35,666 bases of DNA, from the NCBI GenBank assembly GCA_016200585.1, contig JACQEN010000207.1:1-35666 (forward strand), given 5' to 3'. This DNA comes from Deltaproteobacteria bacterium (GTDB lineage: Bacteria > Desulfobacterota > Binatia > HRBIN30). Below are positions 26,617-35,664 of the stretch, one piece after another. Position numbers and translations under genes: made by a program. The notes beneath the pieces were generated by a model. That model had not been told where the DNA came from and did not search any database. It saw only the letters and a program-made list of their open reading frames with translations. Numbering within the stretch: position 1 is the first letter of the stretch; each line of letters starts with the position of its first letter.

Positions 26617-27246
26617 CTACGCTTTGACCTTGCCAAGCTTGCGCGCCGATCTACCCGCCACAGATTCCGAGCTGCGCCCGGCGATCTTCGCCGCCACCGG
26701 TGAGGCGCCGAGCGTACCGAGCAGTTGGCGAAAGTGAATCCCGGCCCAGATCATGAATGGGATCACCTGGGTGTCGAGAAACATCACCAGGTTGGTGGCG
26801 AAGGCGTAGAAGTATCGTTTCCATTCCGGATACGCCCGTGGATCGATTTGGGTCGCATAGCCGAATTTGATCGCCAACGTCACATCGAGGATCTGCCAGG
26901 CCACGACGATCGCCAGCGCCAGGGCGCAGCGCTTGGCCTTCATGGCCCAAGTCGCCGCGGGAGTCGCCAGCATCAAGGGAATGAGCAGCACCAGGTTGGC
27001 CTGAATCCACTCGGCAGCCACCGCCGGCGGCCGCGACGGCGGTGTCATCGTCCGCGGCCAAAACAGGATGCTGGTGCTTTGAGCCCACAGGAGAGTGGGA
27101 CGATCGAACAAGCTCACCGCAGGCTGGGAGAGGACGGCAAGGAATTGCGTGTAGAGCGGTGCCAGCTGCATCCACAACGCGTACGTCACCGCGAACCACG
27201 CGAGCAGACGTACCAGAAATGCGACGGGCTTAACGCCCAGGCGCAT
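26617..27246 (-). CDS. Exosortase-associated integral membrane protein
   Basis: 209 residues from the ATG at 27246, preceded by AGGA ten bases upstream; an upstream ATG at 27288 would add 14 residues and enlarge the overlap with the exosortase gene. About four hydrophobic segments are visible: VAFLVRLLAWFAVTYALWM, ANLVLLIPLMLATPAATWAM, ALALAIVVAWQILDVTLAI, and a region around NLVMFLDTQVIPFMIWAGI. The C terminus is basic and soluble. Its start overlaps the end of the exosortase gene by 17 bp, which indicates co-translation. XrtH-type exosortases are known to have an adjacent membrane protein of this size; the assignment rests on position and topology rather than on a motif. Confidence 0.75.
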   Translation of the reverse strand: MRLGVKPVAFLVRLLAWFAVTYALWMQLAPLYTQFLAVLSQPAVSLFDRPTLLWAQSTSILFWPRTMTPPSRPPAVAAEWIQANLVLLIPLMLATPAATWAMKAKRCALALAIVVAWQILDVTLAIKFGYATQIDPRAYPEWKRYFYAFATNLVMFLDTQVIPFMIWAGIHFRQLLGTLGASPVAAKIAGRSSESVAGRSARKLGKVKA

Positions 27247-27772
27247 CGGCGAAACGTCCTGCCCAGAAGATCCAGGTCGCAACGGCAATCACGACGACCA
27301 AGGCCTGAGCAATGTAAACGTGTGTGTCGTGGAAATATTCGCTGGCAAACAAACCAACCAGAAACAGCGCGATGACGCGCAGCACGTTGATCGAGTTGAT
27401 GACGCCAAACCCGATGCCGGCACCGATCAGCTTGGCCCGCCATGAAGCGGGATAGGCGGCAACGGCGGCCAGGTAAATTGCGGTCGGCACGGCGCCGGAG
27501 CACGCTTCGGTGACATCGACGACAAAGGCTCCGGAGCCCAAGCGCGTGCCGTTGATCTGCACCGGAAAGCCAAACAGACCGCCCAAACCTTTCAAGAACC
27601 AGCCGCTGAACAGCGCAGCAAAGCGCGCCAATCCGCCGGCGACATTGAAGTGATCGGCGACCGGGGCGTAGTCGGTGGTCATGAAGAAGGCGAAGATGAT
27701 TCCGATGAACGTACCGACGACACGAATGGTCATCCAATACGATTGAACCAGAGCTACCAGACGCTTGAACAT
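27230..27772 (-). CDS. Exosortase (XrtH-like membrane transpeptidase)
   Basis: 180 residues, ATG start. The exosortase/archaeosortase family catalytic set is visible: C91 in VTEACSGA, R132 in NVLRVIAL and a histidine at 151 (THVYIAQAL), spread over hydrophobic segments. The segment AAYPASWRAKLIGAGIG between Cys and Arg is typical. The short length, without the long N-terminal part of EpsH-type enzymes, suggests the XrtH group. The family cleaves C-terminal PEP-CTERM-like signals of exported proteins. Candidate substrates are the four proteins at 9693-15250. Their tails do not show the IPTLSEWG motif known for XrtH, so a different specificity is possible. Divergent from the glycosyltransferase at 28017, with 244 bp between; that interval shows no further supportable feature. 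Confidence 0.88.
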   Translation of the reverse strand: MFKRLVALVQSYWMTIRVVGTFIGIIFAFFMTTDYAPVADHFNVAGGLARFAALFSGWFLKGLGGLFGFPVQINGTRLGSGAFVVDVTEACSGAVPTAIYLAAVAAYPASWRAKLIGAGIGFGVINSINVLRVIALFLVGLFASEYFHDTHVYIAQALVVVIAVATWIFWAGRFADAPGR

Positions 27773-28016
27773 TCACGCACCGCCGCGAGCAACCGCCAGC
27801 GACGCGAGTCTGACGGCCGCTATTGCCAATGTCAAGTTGATCCAAGTCGATCACGCAAAGGGTCGCACCTCGAAAATACCAAGCCGCGTCGTCGACCGTC
27901 GCCGGCAGGGCCGAGGACGGCCGCTCCCGCGAGCACGAGAGCGCGTCGATTCAAAACTACCCGTGCAGTGCCCCAGCTGATCTGGCAAGATTCATCCGGG
28001 AGGATGGACGCGTCGG

Positions 28017-29627
28017 ATGAGTGGGACAGGCTCAGCACCCCGCAGCGCGACGCTCGGCAACGTCGACTCGCAAGCGTTCCTGCGCATCAGCCGCACCCTT
28101 CTGCTTCTCATCGTCGCCGCAGCCGTGCTCTTCACCGTGGGCGACTACGGCATCAGCTGGGATGAGCCGGCCCAGGTCACGTACGGGAACCTGATCCTCT
28201 CCTATTTCCGCTCTCACGGAACCGACCTGAGCGTCAACGAGTTTGCCAACCAACGCTTCTACGGCCCCGGCCTCGAACCACTCAGCGCCTGGCTGGCGCA
28301 GAGCTATCCGGCACAGACGTATCTGATTCGCCACATGGTCTCCGCGGCGACGATGCTCATGACCCTGCCGGCGCTGTTCGTCATCGGCGAGCTCCCAGGC
28401 GAGGTACTGTCGCAAGCCTGGATCGGCGTCATGGGTGCCGCAGCCCTCTGCCTCATGCCGATGTACTGGGGGCACGCCTTCGTCAACTCGAAGGATGTCC
28501 CTCTGGCGATGGCGTTTGCGTGGTTCATGACGGCCCTGCTCCGCCTCGCCAAGACCGGGCGAGGTTTTGTCCTGTTTGGAGCCGCCCTCGGCGCCACCTT
28601 GGCGTGCCGCCCCGGAATGTTGCCTCTCTTGGGCATGTTCCTCCTGCTCGCAGCATTGGTTTCATGGCAGGTGGAGCCGGCTTGGTATGCACCCGAAAAG
28701 CTCCCCGCCGTCGCGACCAAGCTGCTTCTTGCACTGATTGCCGGATGGATGCTCATGGTTGCGCTGTGGCCATGGGCTCACCAAGACATCGTGTGGCACC
28801 CGCTGCTCGCCATCCGGCAAGCGCTGAACTTCTCGGACAGCTACCCCGTTTTCTTCGCCGGAGAAGTTTACGACAGCCGGACGCTGCCACGATCGTATCT
28901 GATCTGGCACTTTATCATCGGCATGCCGCTGGCGGACGTTGTCTGCTTCGCCATCGGCATCGCCGCGCTGTTCGGAAGCCTGCGACGCATGCCGGAAAGC
29001 CTCTTGCTCGTTGCATGGGTAGCGCTTCCTCTTGGCCTTTGGACGGTGGCTCGGTCGAACATCTACGACGGCATGCGGCACTTTCTCTTTGTGTTGCCGG
29101 GAGCCGCGCTCATCGTCGCCCGGGGCTTGCACGAGATCTACGGCTTTGTCCAGAAGCGAGCCGGCACGGGCCGAGCCCAAGCGGTCGTCATCGTTACTCT
29201 CCTACTGCCCTTGCCCAGCATGATCCGACTGCATCCCTACGAGATGACCTTCTTCAATTCGATTGCCGGCGGAATGTCGCGAGCGGCAGAAAGGTACGAT
29301 ACCGACTATTGGCTGACGAGCTACCGGGAAGCGATGGAATGGATCGACGCTCAGGCTGAGAAGGACGGCCGATCCGTCAAGGTGCTGGTCGCCGCCAACG
29401 CGCTCGCCCTGCCCTGCGCATCGTTCTTCAAGAGTGATCGCGTCGAGTTGGAAGCGTTGTTCGAGCGCCGTGACGAGGCCGCCCTACCGCCGCAATTCGA
29501 CTATTACCTCGCAACGACGCGCTACGGCTTGGATCGCAATTTTCCAGAGACACCCGTCTTACACGTCGTCGAACGCGTCGGCGCAAGGTTCACGATCATC
29601 AAAGGGAAGCGAACGGCCGTTCGTTGA
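28017..29627 (+). CDS. GT-C membrane glycosyltransferase (PMT/GT39-like)
   Basis: 536 residues, ATG preceded by GGGAGGA (27998-28004). The first membrane span (about 24-42) is followed directly by DYGISWDEPAQ, the acidic first extracytoplasmic loop (D49, E50) typical of the PMT/ArnT GT-C superfamily that uses polyprenyl-phosphate sugars. About ten hydrophobic segments follow (for example GVMGAAALCLMPMYWG, LLGMFLLLAALVSW, LLLALIAGWMLMVALW), and a soluble C-terminal part begins around residue 420. Such enzymes glycosylate proteins or lipids on the outer side of the membrane. It lies next to the exosortase and the Thr-rich secreted proteins, so O-glycosylation of their linkers is a reasonable hypothesis. 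Lipid modification is the alternative. Confidence 0.83.
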   Translation: MSGTGSAPRSATLGNVDSQAFLRISRTLLLLIVAAAVLFTVGDYGISWDEPAQVTYGNLILSYFRSHGTDLSVNEFANQRFYGPGLEPLSAWLAQSYPAQTYLIRHMVSAATMLMTLPALFVIGELPGEVLSQAWIGVMGAAALCLMPMYWGHAFVNSKDVPLAMAFAWFMTALLRLAKTGRGFVLFGAALGATLACRPGMLPLLGMFLLLAALVSWQVEPAWYAPEKLPAVATKLLLALIAGWMLMVALWPWAHQDIVWHPLLAIRQALNFSDSYPVFFAGEVYDSRTLPRSYLIWHFIIGMPLADVVCFAIGIAALFGSLRRMPESLLLVAWVALPLGLWTVARSNIYDGMRHFLFVLPGAALIVARGLHEIYGFVQKRAGTGRAQAVVIVTLLLPLPSMIRLHPYEMTFFNSIAGGMSRAAERYDTDYWLTSYREAMEWIDAQAEKDGRSVKVLVAANALALPCASFFKSDRVELEALFERRDEAALPPQFDYYLATTRYGLDRNFPETPVLHVVERVGARFTIIKGKRTAVR

Positions 29628-29719
29628 GCGTCCGCCGCTCATCCGATTTGCGATAACCTCTCGAGCCCCTGCCTCCGCCACCGGCCCGGCCACGTTGACA
29701 GGAACGCAGACCGGCACTT

Positions 29720-32335
29720 ATGGTCGGCGTCATTCCCATGAGTAATCGACTTGCGACCCTCTTGCGTCTTCTGAACCGACTGCTGTCCCTGGTCGCTGCG
29801 CTGTTGCTCGCCGCCGCGATTGCGGCTTGCCTGACGGCGTACCTGGCCATCCACGGACCGAACATGCCGCTCTTGCGTCGCGGGCTGACGGCCCTCGACC
29901 GTCTGTTCAGCGGCCAGAGCACGCAACGCCTCACCACCGACGTTCGCCTCGAGCCGGCGACCGCAACCCTGTCGGCGACCACTAAGCTGACGGTTCAAAG
30001 CCACGACGACGGGCGCCAGCGTTTCTACTTCCTGCTCAACCCGGGCTTGCGCCTGCACCAAGCTCGCGCCACCGACGCCGACGGCGGCACGTTGAACGCG
30101 GTCGCCTATCGGTTGTGGGGACTGCTCATCGTCGACATCGGCCGGCCGTTGCAGAAAGAAGAGCACTTCGATCTGCAACTGACGTACGGCGGCGTGCCTC
30201 TGCTTGACGTCCTTGGCGGCGCCAACCAGCTCAACGTCAACGAAGTGATGCTCAACGTCGACGCCTTCTGGTATCCGGTCGACACGCAAAGCTTCTTCAG
30301 TGCCGATGTGCGCGTCACCCTGCCCGCCAACCTGACGCTCGTGTACCACGGCGCCTACGACTCGCGTTCGCTACGCGGCAACGAGCAGCAAGTCCATTGG
30401 GAAAGCGAGCGACCCGTCGCCGGCGTCGCGTTGATCGCCGGCCGCTACGCGCAAACAACGCGCGAATCGGGCGGTGCTCTCTATCGTGTCTACCTCGCCG
30501 ATGACGTGCACCTCGACGCCGAGCGGATCCTGCAATCGATGGTCGATACGGATCACTTCTTCAGTGAACGCTTCGGCCGCAGCGCCTTCCAGGGTTCGAG
30601 CTTGTTCGTCAACCGTTCGCTGCGCCGCGGCTTCAACGACGGCAGCGGCGTGATCGGCCTCTCCGTACGCTACTTCCGCAACGGCGACTACGCCTTTGCG
30701 CTGGTGGCGCACGAGATGGCACACAATTGGTGGGGTGCGACGGTTGCCGGCGGCTGGCTTTCTAACGGAACCGGCGCGCAGTGGATCGTCGAAGGCCTTG
30801 CCGAGTGCTCGAGCTTGATGGCCACCGAAAACGCCTTCGGACCCGAAGCATTGGCGCGCCGTATGCCGAGCGAGCTCTTCGATCCGGCACGCCAGGCGGC
30901 GATCGCCGACATGACGGTGCTCGACAACGCCCTGGCCGAGCCCATCGCTCGCGACACGATCTATCGCAAAGGCGCCTGGGCCGCGTGCATGCTGCGCCAG
31001 GTCATCGGCGACGAACCGTTCACGCGCGGTTTGCGTCACGTGATCGAGCTCTATCGCATGCAACACATCACCGAACGCAACGTACAGCGGGTTCTCGAAG
31101 AGGCGAGCGGCCAGCCGCTCGAAACCTATTTCAACGACTGGTTGCGCTCGGACCGCCTCCTCGACCTGTCTCTCGACCAAAACGCCACCGACGAGCTCGT
31201 CGTCAACAACCAAGGCAAGGTTGCAGCGCCGCATGAGATTGCCCTGTGGACCTACAAGAAGGGCGCGCAGGAACCGCTCCGTTCGACGGTCGAGGTCGGG
31301 GACAAGCTGCACATCGGCAGCGACGTCGAATCGCTGGTTCTCGATCCGCAGCTGCAATGGGCCGACGTCGAACGCGAGAACAACCGCTACCCGCGCCACG
31401 AGGATCCTTTTGCCGTAGCGGTGTCCGCTACGTCGGGAAGTATCGCCGTCGCGCAAGGCAGTCCGCTGGCCTGGAGTCGCGCCGCCGTACGCAGCATCGA
31501 TTCGTCCGGAGCTACGACGCACACCTGGGAGCTCGAACGCGGGCTGCTGCAACCACCGGCCTGGTCAGCCGACGGCAAGCTGGTAGTCGCCAGCAACTCG
31601 GCCGCCGACCGGCCCTTGCCGTTCATCTTGTCTCTCGCCGGCGACGGGGCACGCCGCACCGTCGGGCGCGGTATCAATCCCGCACCGGCAGCCGCGGCAA
31701 CGATCTATGCCGCACAGGACGATCGCCTGCTGCGCTTCTCCGGCGGCACGTCGCAAACCCTGATGCAGCGCCGCGGCATGGCCGTCGAGCAACCACTGCC
31801 GTCACCGGACGGCAAGCTCGTGGTGTACACGCAATCGAAGCACAATCGCAGCGAAGTGCGCTTGATGCGCGCCGACGGCGGCGACGATCGTTCCTTCCTG
31901 TCGTGGGATCGCGATCGGATGGTCCTACGCTGGGCCCCCGACAGCTCGCGACTGTATGCCGTGGTTGGCGGAGATTGGGACTGGCAGGTCTGGGAGCTGC
32001 CCTTGGACGATACCGCACGCGTTCTGGCCAGAGGCGCCGCCGCCATCGGCGACCTCGCCGTGTCTCCCGACGGCAAGCGGTTGGCTGTCAGCGCGGCTGC
32101 AACCATCGACTATCCGAGCAATCGGCGCCAGCTGATCGTCATGAATCTCGAGGACCAAAGCGTTCGAACCATCGACATGCCCGACAGCGACGTAAGCAAC
32201 GTAGCGTGGCTCGGCACCAACAACATCCTCGCCATCACCGTCCCATCAAGCTCGTCGGTGCCGTGGGGCTATCCGGAACGGCGATCGTTGCAACGCGTCG
32301 ATATCGACCCCGGCAGTGCCCAAGCGTGGCCCTGA
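29720..32335 (+). CDS. Membrane-anchored M1-like metallopeptidase with C-terminal beta-propeller
   Basis: 871 residues; an ATG six codons later is an equally possible start, and neither has a clear ribosome-binding site. One N-terminal membrane span (about 18-44, LLSLVAALLLAAAIAACLTA) is followed by an M1-type beta domain (about 70-250) and a catalytic domain with HEMAHNWWG (H331, E332, H335) and a third ligand candidate E358 in WIVEGLAE. The spacing from the zinc helix to this Glu is four residues longer than the usual HExxHx18E, and the classical GAMEN motif is not seen. From about 570 the sequence has TolB/PD40-like propeller repeats (AWSADGKLVVAS, LPSPDGKLVVYT, AVSPDGKRLAVS). It probably trims or processes peptides in the periplasm; the substrate is unknown. 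Confidence 0.85.
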   Translation: MVGVIPMSNRLATLLRLLNRLLSLVAALLLAAAIAACLTAYLAIHGPNMPLLRRGLTALDRLFSGQSTQRLTTDVRLEPATATLSATTKLTVQSHDDGRQRFYFLLNPGLRLHQARATDADGGTLNAVAYRLWGLLIVDIGRPLQKEEHFDLQLTYGGVPLLDVLGGANQLNVNEVMLNVDAFWYPVDTQSFFSADVRVTLPANLTLVYHGAYDSRSLRGNEQQVHWESERPVAGVALIAGRYAQTTRESGGALYRVYLADDVHLDAERILQSMVDTDHFFSERFGRSAFQGSSLFVNRSLRRGFNDGSGVIGLSVRYFRNGDYAFALVAHEMAHNWWGATVAGGWLSNGTGAQWIVEGLAECSSLMATENAFGPEALARRMPSELFDPARQAAIADMTVLDNALAEPIARDTIYRKGAWAACMLRQVIGDEPFTRGLRHVIELYRMQHITERNVQRVLEEASGQPLETYFNDWLRSDRLLDLSLDQNATDELVVNNQGKVAAPHEIALWTYKKGAQEPLRSTVEVGDKLHIGSDVESLVLDPQLQWADVERENNRYPRHEDPFAVAVSATSGSIAVAQGSPLAWSRAAVRSIDSSGATTHTWELERGLLQPPAWSADGKLVVASNSAADRPLPFILSLAGDGARRTVGRGINPAPAAAATIYAAQDDRLLRFSGGTSQTLMQRRGMAVEQPLPSPDGKLVVYTQSKHNRSEVRLMRADGGDDRSFLSWDRDRMVLRWAPDSSRLYAVVGGDWDWQVWELPLDDTARVLARGAAAIGDLAVSPDGKRLAVSAAATIDYPSNRRQLIVMNLEDQSVRTIDMPDSDVSNVAWLGTNNILAITVPSSSSVPWGYPERRSLQRVDIDPGSAQAWP

Positions 32336-32416
32336 CGCCGCTGGTCCCCGGTCCAAGCCCGCCTTGGCCGCTTGATCTGTCGACGATCGGGTCGAACCGC
32401 TTCGTTCCGATTTTGC

Positions 32417-32950
32417 TCAAGCACCCTCGCGTGACGGCCGTTGCAGGCGCGGTGTCGGCGGCAGGTTGAGCACCTCGGTGTGGAAGAGGTCGACCATGTA
32501 GTCGACGACGTCGCGCATCGAAACCACGCCGCACGGATGGTCATCGTCGTTGACGATCGGGACGTGGCGAAAGCCGCGCACGCTCATGGTGTTGAGCGCG
32601 AAGCTGACTTTGTCATCGGGACCCAACGACTCGGGGTCGGCGGTCATCATGGTATCGACCGTGGCTTTGTCGAGGTCGATCTCCGTGCCGACAACCTTCG
32701 TCAGCACGTCGCGCTCGGTGAAGATTCCGATCAAGCGTCCGCCTTCCTCGACCAGCACGCAGCCGGCGCGTTGCGCCTTCATGCGGTCGATGGCTTGGCG
32801 AATACTCGCTTTGGGCCCGACAAAGGCCGGCTCGCGCAATTTCGCCAACTCGCTCAAAGGTCGCTGCAGGATCGCCGCTCCCAACCGCGCCGCATCCTCC
32901 TCCCGCTCCCGCGCGATCTGTTCTTCCTCCTGAATGATCTCGTCCAACAT
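32417..32950 (-). CDS. CBS-domain-pair protein
   Basis: 177 residues from the ATG at 32950, which has AGGAGGT about six bases upstream; the frame is open to 33013 but the extra residues lack support. An N-terminal acidic coiled helix (EEEQIAREREEDAARLG) precedes two CBS motifs: the first around PKASIRQAIDRMKAQRAGCV...GIFTERDVL, the second around DDKVSFALNTMSVRGFRHVP...GVVSMRDVV. CBS pairs bind adenine nucleotides and act as cytoplasmic sensors. There is no attached effector domain, so the output is unknown. It converges with the M1-like gene and is divergent from the GH/GT2 fusion gene, with 241 bp between. Confidence 0.88.
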   Translation of the reverse strand: MLDEIIQEEEQIAREREEDAARLGAAILQRPLSELAKLREPAFVGPKASIRQAIDRMKAQRAGCVLVEEGGRLIGIFTERDVLTKVVGTEIDLDKATVDTMMTADPESLGPDDKVSFALNTMSVRGFRHVPIVNDDDHPCGVVSMRDVVDYMVDLFHTEVLNLPPTPRLQRPSREGA

Positions 32951-33191
32951 CGCGCACCTCCTACTTGCGAGAAGTGAGAGCGTAGCGTCGGCCATTGTGG
33001 GCCCTGTTGTCAAGCCGGGAATTGGAGCCGGAATCTCAAGGATCGCGGCCTGTCGCCTTGCAAAGCGGGCGTACGCTTCCGCACTTCACAGCGGGCGGGT
33101 AGTGCGTTGATTTCCCGACCTCGGGTGCTAGAAGCCGGGGGCACACACATGACTTGCAACGACTCGTCGCGATCACGAATGTGAATCTGGC

Positions 33192-35576
33192 ATGGCCCGT
33201 GGTTCGGCGGCGGCCGCCTTGGTTGAGCGGCGCGTAGATACAGCAACCAACAACGATCGCCTGCGCGTTGCCGGCAAGTTCATTTTCCGCGGCGACGAGA
33301 AGATCTACCTGCGTGGCGTCACCTACGGGCCGTTCGCACCGGCGGCACACGGCACGCAGTTTCCCGAACGCGACATGGTGCGCCGCGACTTCGCCCTCAT
33401 GCGCGACCTCGGCGCAAATTGTTTCCGCACTTTCACGCCGCCACCCGAATGGCTGCTCGATCTTGCCGAAGAATACGGGTTGGGGGCGCTGGTCGGATTG
33501 CCGTGGACCGAGCACGTCTGTTTCCTCGACGACGCCAAGGTGGCCGCCAGCATTCGCCGACAGATCACCGACGCGATCACGCCGATCAAGGATCACCCGG
33601 CGGTTTTCGCCTTCTTCATCGGCAACGAGATTCCTCCCGACATCGTCCGCTGGCACCGCCCCGAAAAGGTCAAGGAGTTCCTGCGTGAGCTGGGCGATCT
33701 GGTGCGCGGCATCGCGCCGCACGCCCTCATCAGCTACGCCAACTTTCCATCCACCGAATACCTTGATCTCGACTTTCTCGACTTCGTCTCGTTCAACGTC
33801 TACCTGCATCGTGAACACGATTTTCGCCGCTATTTGTCGCGTCTCCAGAACCTGGCACGCGACAAGCCGCTGGTGCTCACCGAGTTCGGCATCGATTCGA
33901 TGCGGGAGACCAACGCCGAGCAGGCACGCATCTTGTCGTGGCAGGTGCGGGCCGCGTTCGAAGCAGGAGTTGCCGGCACCTGCGTCTTTGCGTGGACCGA
34001 CGACTGGTTCACCGGCGGCTTCCAAGTCGAAGATTGGGCCTTCGGACTTGTCGATCGCGAGCGTCACAGGAAACCCGCGTTCCAGTCCGTGCAGCGGCTC
34101 TATCAAGGCAATCTTCCACCAGCGATCGACAATGCACCACGCATTTCGGTGGTCATCTGCGCCTACAACGCCGAACGCACGATGGATGCCTGCCTCGCTT
34201 CGTTGCGGCAGCTGCGTTATCCCGACTACGAAGTCATCGTCGTCAACGACGGCTCGAAGGATCGCACCCTCGAGATCTCGCAACGCTATCCCGAGTTCCG
34301 CATTTTTTCGCAAGAGAACAAGGGACTCAGCGTCGCACGCAACGTCGGCATCGAGAATGCCACCGGCAGCATCATTGCCTACACCGACTCCGACTGCGTC
34401 GTCGACCGCGACTGGTTGACGTACTTGGCGTACAAGTTCGTCCATGGCGGGTTCGTGGCGGTCGGCGGACCCAACTTACCGCCTCCGGAAGAATCGGCGG
34501 TTGCAGCGTACGTCGCCGCGGCACCCGGTGGCCCGACGCACGTGCTGCTCGACGACGAAGTGGCGGAGCACATTCCGGGTTGCAACATGGCCTTCACGAC
34601 GGAAGCGCTGCATGCGGTCGGCGGGTTCGATCCGTTGCACCGTGCCGCGGGTGACGACGTCGACTTGTGCTGGCGCCTGCAAAACTCCGGGCATCAAATC
34701 GGTTTCAGCCCGGCGGCGCAGGTCTGGCACTTCCGGCGCAACACCATCAAAGCCTATCTCAAACAACAGATGGGATACGGCCAGGCCGAAGCGCAGCTCT
34801 ATTTCAAGCATCCGTTCCGCTTCAACATGCTCGGGCAATCGCAGTGGATCGGGCGTATCTATGGCGATATCGGCATGTCGTTGTTCACCGGACGGCCGGT
34901 GATCTACCACGGCGTCTTCGGGCGCGGTTTGTTCCAGACCCTGTACGAACCGTCATCGTCGCTGCTTTCCTACATTCCGTTCACCCTCGAGTGGAACCTG
35001 TTCGCATTGGTGTTGCTGATCGGCGGCTTCGTTGCCGGCGTCCATCAATTCCTCGCCAGCCTACCGCTGTTGACCGCGGTGATCTGGGCCGCGGCACGCG
35101 CTTCGCGCGCCAAGGTCGACCCGCGATACGACAGCGGGCGCGGCCGCATTCTCATTACGCTGCTCATCTATCTCGGCCCCCTGGTGCGCAGCCTGCAACG
35201 CTACCTCTATCGCCTGCAGGGCCACTCCAACGCCGCCCGCATCCAGTTCGAAGAGTTGTCGCAGCGCCCCAAAGTGCAGTGGCTCAAGCGGCAGGTCTTC
35301 GTAAGCTACTGGAACGAAGGCGGGCTCGAAAAAGAAAACCTGCTGCACGCGGTCATGGAGTTTCTGGTGCCGCGCAAGTACATGATCGCCATCGATCACG
35401 GTTGGAACGACTGGGACGTCACCATTCACCGCGGCATCTGGGCGCGCTCCGATCTCAAAGTCGCCGTCGAGAACCACGGCGGCAGCAAGCGTCTGTTCCG
35501 AACGCGCGTGCGCGTGCGTTCGTCGCTGCTGGCGCGGGTGTTTTCGCTGTGCTGTCCGCGGCCGCATCCAGCGTGA
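33192..35576 (+). CDS. Glycoside hydrolase (TIM barrel)/family 2 glycosyltransferase fusion
   Basis: 794 residues. The N-terminal part (about 20-310) is a GH2/GH5-type TIM barrel: a substrate-side strand with YLRGVTYGPFAP, the acid/base Glu in FFIGNEIPP (about 146) and a nucleophile candidate in VLTEFGID (about 232). A GT2 domain follows: ISVVICAYNAERTMDACLAS (from about 317), VIVVNDGSKDRT, the DxD motif in YTDSDC (about 398), GCNMAF and DDVDLCWRL. Hydrophobic segments near residues 595-640 and 655-670 suggest membrane anchoring. The last part, with IAIDHGWNDWDVTIHRG, is unrecognised. It is probably involved in making and trimming a surface polysaccharide or glycan. The start is uncertain because no ribosome-binding site is clear. 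Its 3' end overlaps a minus-strand GH2 fragment. Confidence 0.85.
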   Translation: MARGSAAAALVERRVDTATNNDRLRVAGKFIFRGDEKIYLRGVTYGPFAPAAHGTQFPERDMVRRDFALMRDLGANCFRTFTPPPEWLLDLAEEYGLGALVGLPWTEHVCFLDDAKVAASIRRQITDAITPIKDHPAVFAFFIGNEIPPDIVRWHRPEKVKEFLRELGDLVRGIAPHALISYANFPSTEYLDLDFLDFVSFNVYLHREHDFRRYLSRLQNLARDKPLVLTEFGIDSMRETNAEQARILSWQVRAAFEAGVAGTCVFAWTDDWFTGGFQVEDWAFGLVDRERHRKPAFQSVQRLYQGNLPPAIDNAPRISVVICAYNAERTMDACLASLRQLRYPDYEVIVVNDGSKDRTLEISQRYPEFRIFSQENKGLSVARNVGIENATGSIIAYTDSDCVVDRDWLTYLAYKFVHGGFVAVGGPNLPPPEESAVAAYVAAAPGGPTHVLLDDEVAEHIPGCNMAFTTEALHAVGGFDPLHRAAGDDVDLCWRLQNSGHQIGFSPAAQVWHFRRNTIKAYLKQQMGYGQAEAQLYFKHPFRFNMLGQSQWIGRIYGDIGMSLFTGRPVIYHGVFGRGLFQTLYEPSSSLLSYIPFTLEWNLFALVLLIGGFVAGVHQFLASLPLLTAVIWAAARASRAKVDPRYDSGRGRILITLLIYLGPLVRSLQRYLYRLQGHSNAARIQFEELSQRPKVQWLKRQVFVSYWNEGGLEKENLLHAVMEFLVPRKYMIAIDHGWNDWDVTIHRGIWARSDLKVAVENHGGSKRLFRTRVRVRSSLLARVFSLCCPRPHPA

Positions 35577-35664
35577 CTTCCTTGGAGAATTTCTCAGTCG
35601 CGTCGAGGTTGAAAATCCGCGCCGTCAGCTTCAACCCCTTCGCGTCCGAATACTGGCTGCTGAG
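35455..35664 (-). pseudogene. 3' end of a GH2-type glycosidase gene, partial and probably truncated
   Basis: This frame enters from beyond the right edge and reads SDAKGLKLTARIFNLDATEK then FSKEVTLDAAADS, which resembles the late beta-sandwich of GH2 exo-beta-glucosaminidase/mannosylglycoprotein endo-beta-mannosidase enzymes. After about 35555 the resemblance stops and the frame runs on as Ala/Arg-rich sequence antisense to the GT2 fusion gene until TGA at 35455-35457. A normal GH2 protein would continue with further beta strands, so the gene looks cut short by a rearrangement. Only about 70 codons are visible, so this is tentative. Confidence 0.4.

Noticed and set aside
27832-28038. 68-residue minus-strand frame between the exosortase and the glycosyltransferase
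   Set aside because: It starts inside the glycosyltransferase gene, has no ribosome-binding site, and its hydrophobic patch is too short to support a protein call.
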